A DNA stretch of 64,000 nt from Clostridia bacterium (GTDB lineage: Bacteria; Bacillota_A; Clostridia; Oscillospirales; Acutalibacteraceae). The stretch's first letter is position 1; every line of letters starts with the position of its first letter. The translations under genes were made by a program, and so were the position numbers. The stretch covers positions 70,107 through 134,106 of the forward strand of contig JAFQKE010000024.1 in the NCBI GenBank assembly GCA_017397065.1. The letters run 5' to 3'. The notes below the pieces were generated by a model, which searched no databases, was not told where the DNA came from, and was given only the letters and a program-made list of their open reading frames with translations. Below, in pieces: positions 62,301 through 64,000 of this stretch.

Positions 62301-63671
62301 ATGAAGTCGATAAAAATAGCCTATATTGGTGGTGGCTCCCGAGGTTGGGCGTGGGGACTTATGAGTGACTTGGTTCAGGCTGAGGATATTTGCGGTAAGG
62401 TTGCCCTATATGACATTGATAAAAAAGCCGCAAAGGATAATGTTATTATCGGTAATAAATTCAATCAGGTAGAGGGTGCCAAAACCCATTGGGATTATGA
62501 GGCCACCGATACTCTTGATGAGGCTTTGACAGGTGCCGATTTTGTTGTTATTTCCATACTTCCCGGTACATTTGATGAGATGGAAAGCGACGTACATACC
62601 CCCGAAAAATACGGTATTTGGCAGTCTGTTGGTGATACAGCAGGCCCCGGCGGTATCGTGCGTGCTCTGCGTACTATGCCTATGATGGAGGTAATTGCAA
62701 AGGGTGTTGAACGTTGCTGCCCTAACGCTTGGGTTATTAACTACACCAATCCTATGACACTATCGGTTAAGGCTTTGTACGATGCTTTTCCGGCTATTAA
62801 GGCTTTTGGTTGCTGTCATGAAGTATTTGGTACACAGCGTCTCATGGCTATAGCTTTAAAAACTGAGCTTAATATGGAAAAACCTGCCCGTGATGCTATT
62901 AAAGTAAATGTTGTTGGCGTTAATCACTTCACTTGGCTTACAAAAGCACAGTATCAGGATATTGATTTAATGCCGGTTTACAGTGACCTTGCAGAAAAGT
63001 ATGCCGAAAAGGGATATACCGAGGGTATGGATAAAAACTGGATGAACAATTCATTCCTTTGCTCACAGAAAGTTAAGTTTGATTTGTTCCGTCGATTTGG
63101 TGTAATTGCCGCCGCAGGCGACAGACATCTTGCAGAGTTTTGCCCCGGCAAGTGGTATCTTGAATCCCCTGAAAAGGTTAAGGAGTGGGGATTCGGCCTT
63201 ACAACCGTAGACTGGCGTAAAAATAACCTTAAAAACCGTTTGGCTTGTTCGGCTCGTCGAGTTTCGGGTGAGGAGCAGCTTGAACTCGCTCCTACCGGTG
63301 AAGATGGTGTTAATCAGATTCGTGCCCTGCTTGGACTTCACGAAATGGTTACCAACGTTAATATTCCTAACCGTGGCCAGATTCCAAATCTCCCCCTTGG
63401 GGCAGTTGTAGAAACCAACGCAGTTTTCCGTGATAATAGCTTAGAGCCTGTTTTTGCAGGGCCAATACCCACCCAGATTCATTCTCTTATAAACAATATC
63501 GTAGGCGAGCAGGAAATGCTGGCTAAGGCAGTTAGAGAGCGTGATTTAGAGCAGGCATTCCAGACCTTTACGGTTGATAACCTCGTTACCATAAGCCATA
63601 CCGATGCACGCAAGCTCTTTGATGAAATGATAAATAACACAAAGCATTATCTGGCAGATTATTTTAAATAA
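62301..63671 (+). CDS. GH4 family glycosidase, alpha-glucosidase type
   Basis: About 456 residues. Rossmann start AYIGGGSRGWAWGLMSD, NYTNPMTL, and the subfamily motif CHEV (Cys172-His173), followed by GVNHFTW. CHEV is the motif of Thermotoga AglA-type alpha-glucosidases, in contrast to the CHSV of the other GH4 gene here. NAD+ and Mn2+ dependent, cytoplasmic. Start ATG 62301, 7 bases after CGGAGG; the ATG at 62295 is too close. Confidence 0.92.
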   Translation: MKSIKIAYIGGGSRGWAWGLMSDLVQAEDICGKVALYDIDKKAAKDNVIIGNKFNQVEGAKTHWDYEATDTLDEALTGADFVVISILPGTFDEMESDVHTPEKYGIWQSVGDTAGPGGIVRALRTMPMMEVIAKGVERCCPNAWVINYTNPMTLSVKALYDAFPAIKAFGCCHEVFGTQRLMAIALKTELNMEKPARDAIKVNVVGVNHFTWLTKAQYQDIDLMPVYSDLAEKYAEKGYTEGMDKNWMNNSFLCSQKVKFDLFRRFGVIAAAGDRHLAEFCPGKWYLESPEKVKEWGFGLTTVDWRKNNLKNRLACSARRVSGEEQLELAPTGEDGVNQIRALLGLHEMVTNVNIPNRGQIPNLPLGAVVETNAVFRDNSLEPVFAGPIPTQIHSLINNIVGEQEMLAKAVRERDLEQAFQTFTVDNLVTISHTDARKLFDEMINNTKHYLADYFK

Positions 63672-63687
63672 GGGGAGTTTAAATAAA

Positions 63688-63787
63688 ACCGACTTCGTTT
63701 TACGAGGTCGGTCAGTTTACTGACAAACCCACCAAAATTTCGGTGGGTTTGTCAGTAAACTGGGGAGCGGCTCAAAACCGCTCCTTT
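63688..63787 (+). repeat. Cluster of three palindromes upstream of the RAYT gene
   Basis: ACCGACTTCG/CGAGGTCGGT (63688-63712), a perfect 21-bp stem (63713-63733 with 63742-63762) and GGAGCGG/CCGCTCC with T-run (ending about 63787). They probably terminate the GH4 gene and may also be REP-type sequences tied to the transposase. Confidence 0.85.
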
Positions 63788-63847
63788 TTAATGCTCAAAT
63801 GGTTGTTTTCATAAATATTTTATGCTACAATATTTTCGGTGATAAAA

Positions 63848-64000
63848 ATGGAATTACCCAAACGCAAACCAACAAGGTTAAAGGAATTTGATTATAGCAC
63901 AAATGGATATTATTTTATAACAATATGTACAAAGGATAGAAAACGTATATTATCCAAAATCGTAGGGGAGGGGTCTCCCCTCCCGAAATTAACATTACAT
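63848..64000 (+). CDS. REP-associated tyrosine transposase (RAYT), 3' end outside window
   Basis: The first 51 codons of a Y1/IS200-like transposase-domain protein: KRKPTRLKEFDYSTNGYYF, ITICTKDRKRIL. The strand FITICTK is the standard start of the RAYT fold. The HUH metal motif and catalytic Tyr would lie beyond the window. The reading frame contains a perfect palindrome (63966-63984), see findings. RAYTs act on REP hairpins, which fits the palindromes just upstream. Confidence 0.85.
   Translation, partial: MELPKRKPTRLKEFDYSTNGYYFITICTKDRKRILSKIVGEGSPLPKLTLH

Overview
The window looks like the chromosome of an anaerobic, sporulation-lineage Clostridia bacterium, most like a gut or rumen Oscillospirales/Ruminococcus-type commensal. 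The evidence is low-GC codon use, T-box leaders, rubrerythrin, a Na+-pumping biotin decarboxylase, indolepyruvate:ferredoxin oxidoreductase, a BofA-family protein, and many glycoside hydrolases (GH). No species can be named from sequence reading alone. No CRISPR array, prophage or rRNA was seen. One complete tRNA-Arg gene is present, and the window ends inside a REP-associated (RAYT) transposase gene.

Layout. 1-2170: 3' part of a large secreted GH-like protein, paralogous to the protein at 48041-51796. 2255-4778: metal-efflux operon (P-type ATPase, separate HMA metallochaperone, CadC/ArsR repressor). 5010-7253: threonyl T-box and thrS. 7383-10281: MarR regulator, then PqqD-like gene and an OPT peptide transporter broken by one in-frame stop codon. 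10384-16926: ClC channel, phosphatase, acyltransferase, hydrolase, sugar isomerase-like protein, repeats, DegV. 17052-23360: tandem palindromic operators, a T-box whose specifier reads as tyrosine UAC, then acyl-CoA synthetase, Na+/solute symporter, iorA and iorB. 23541-27562: GH36-type and DUF5696/GH101-GH129-like enzymes. 27687-34724: uvrC, ABC exporter, manA, trmL, small flavoprotein, glycolipid glycosyltransferase. 35093-38555: Na+-translocating decarboxylase (gamma, biotin carrier, beta, alpha). 38690-47080: tRNA-Arg, bofA-like gene, and a housekeeping run from alaS through HIT, comEC, holA and a toprim gene to a WYL regulator. 47278-63671: rubrerythrin and a carbohydrate region with two clan GH-A-like enzymes, a DUF11 protein, two GH4 enzymes, GH127, two AraC regulators and a lipoprotein. 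63688-64000: palindrome cluster and the RAYT gene.

Most interesting system. The T-box operon at 17052-23360 groups uptake (SSS symporter), CoA activation (AMP-forming synthetase) and IorAB, under a leader that appears to sense uncharged tRNA-Tyr. T-boxes normally switch on when an amino acid is scarce. I therefore infer a salvage route: an arylacetate such as 4-hydroxyphenylacetate is imported, converted to its CoA thioester, reductively carboxylated by IorAB run backwards, and transaminated to tyrosine. The thrS leader in the same window calibrates the specifier register.

Second theme. Three related enzymes (1-2170, 48041-51796, 53100-55025) carry FTE[SP] and W-[CF]-D-E motifs where clan GH-A enzymes have their acid/base and nucleophile. 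One lacks a signal peptide and has a carbohydrate-binding-like domain inserted inside the catalytic barrel. Dispersed hairpin repeats of at least two families, plus the RAYT gene, suggest active REP-type sequence spread.
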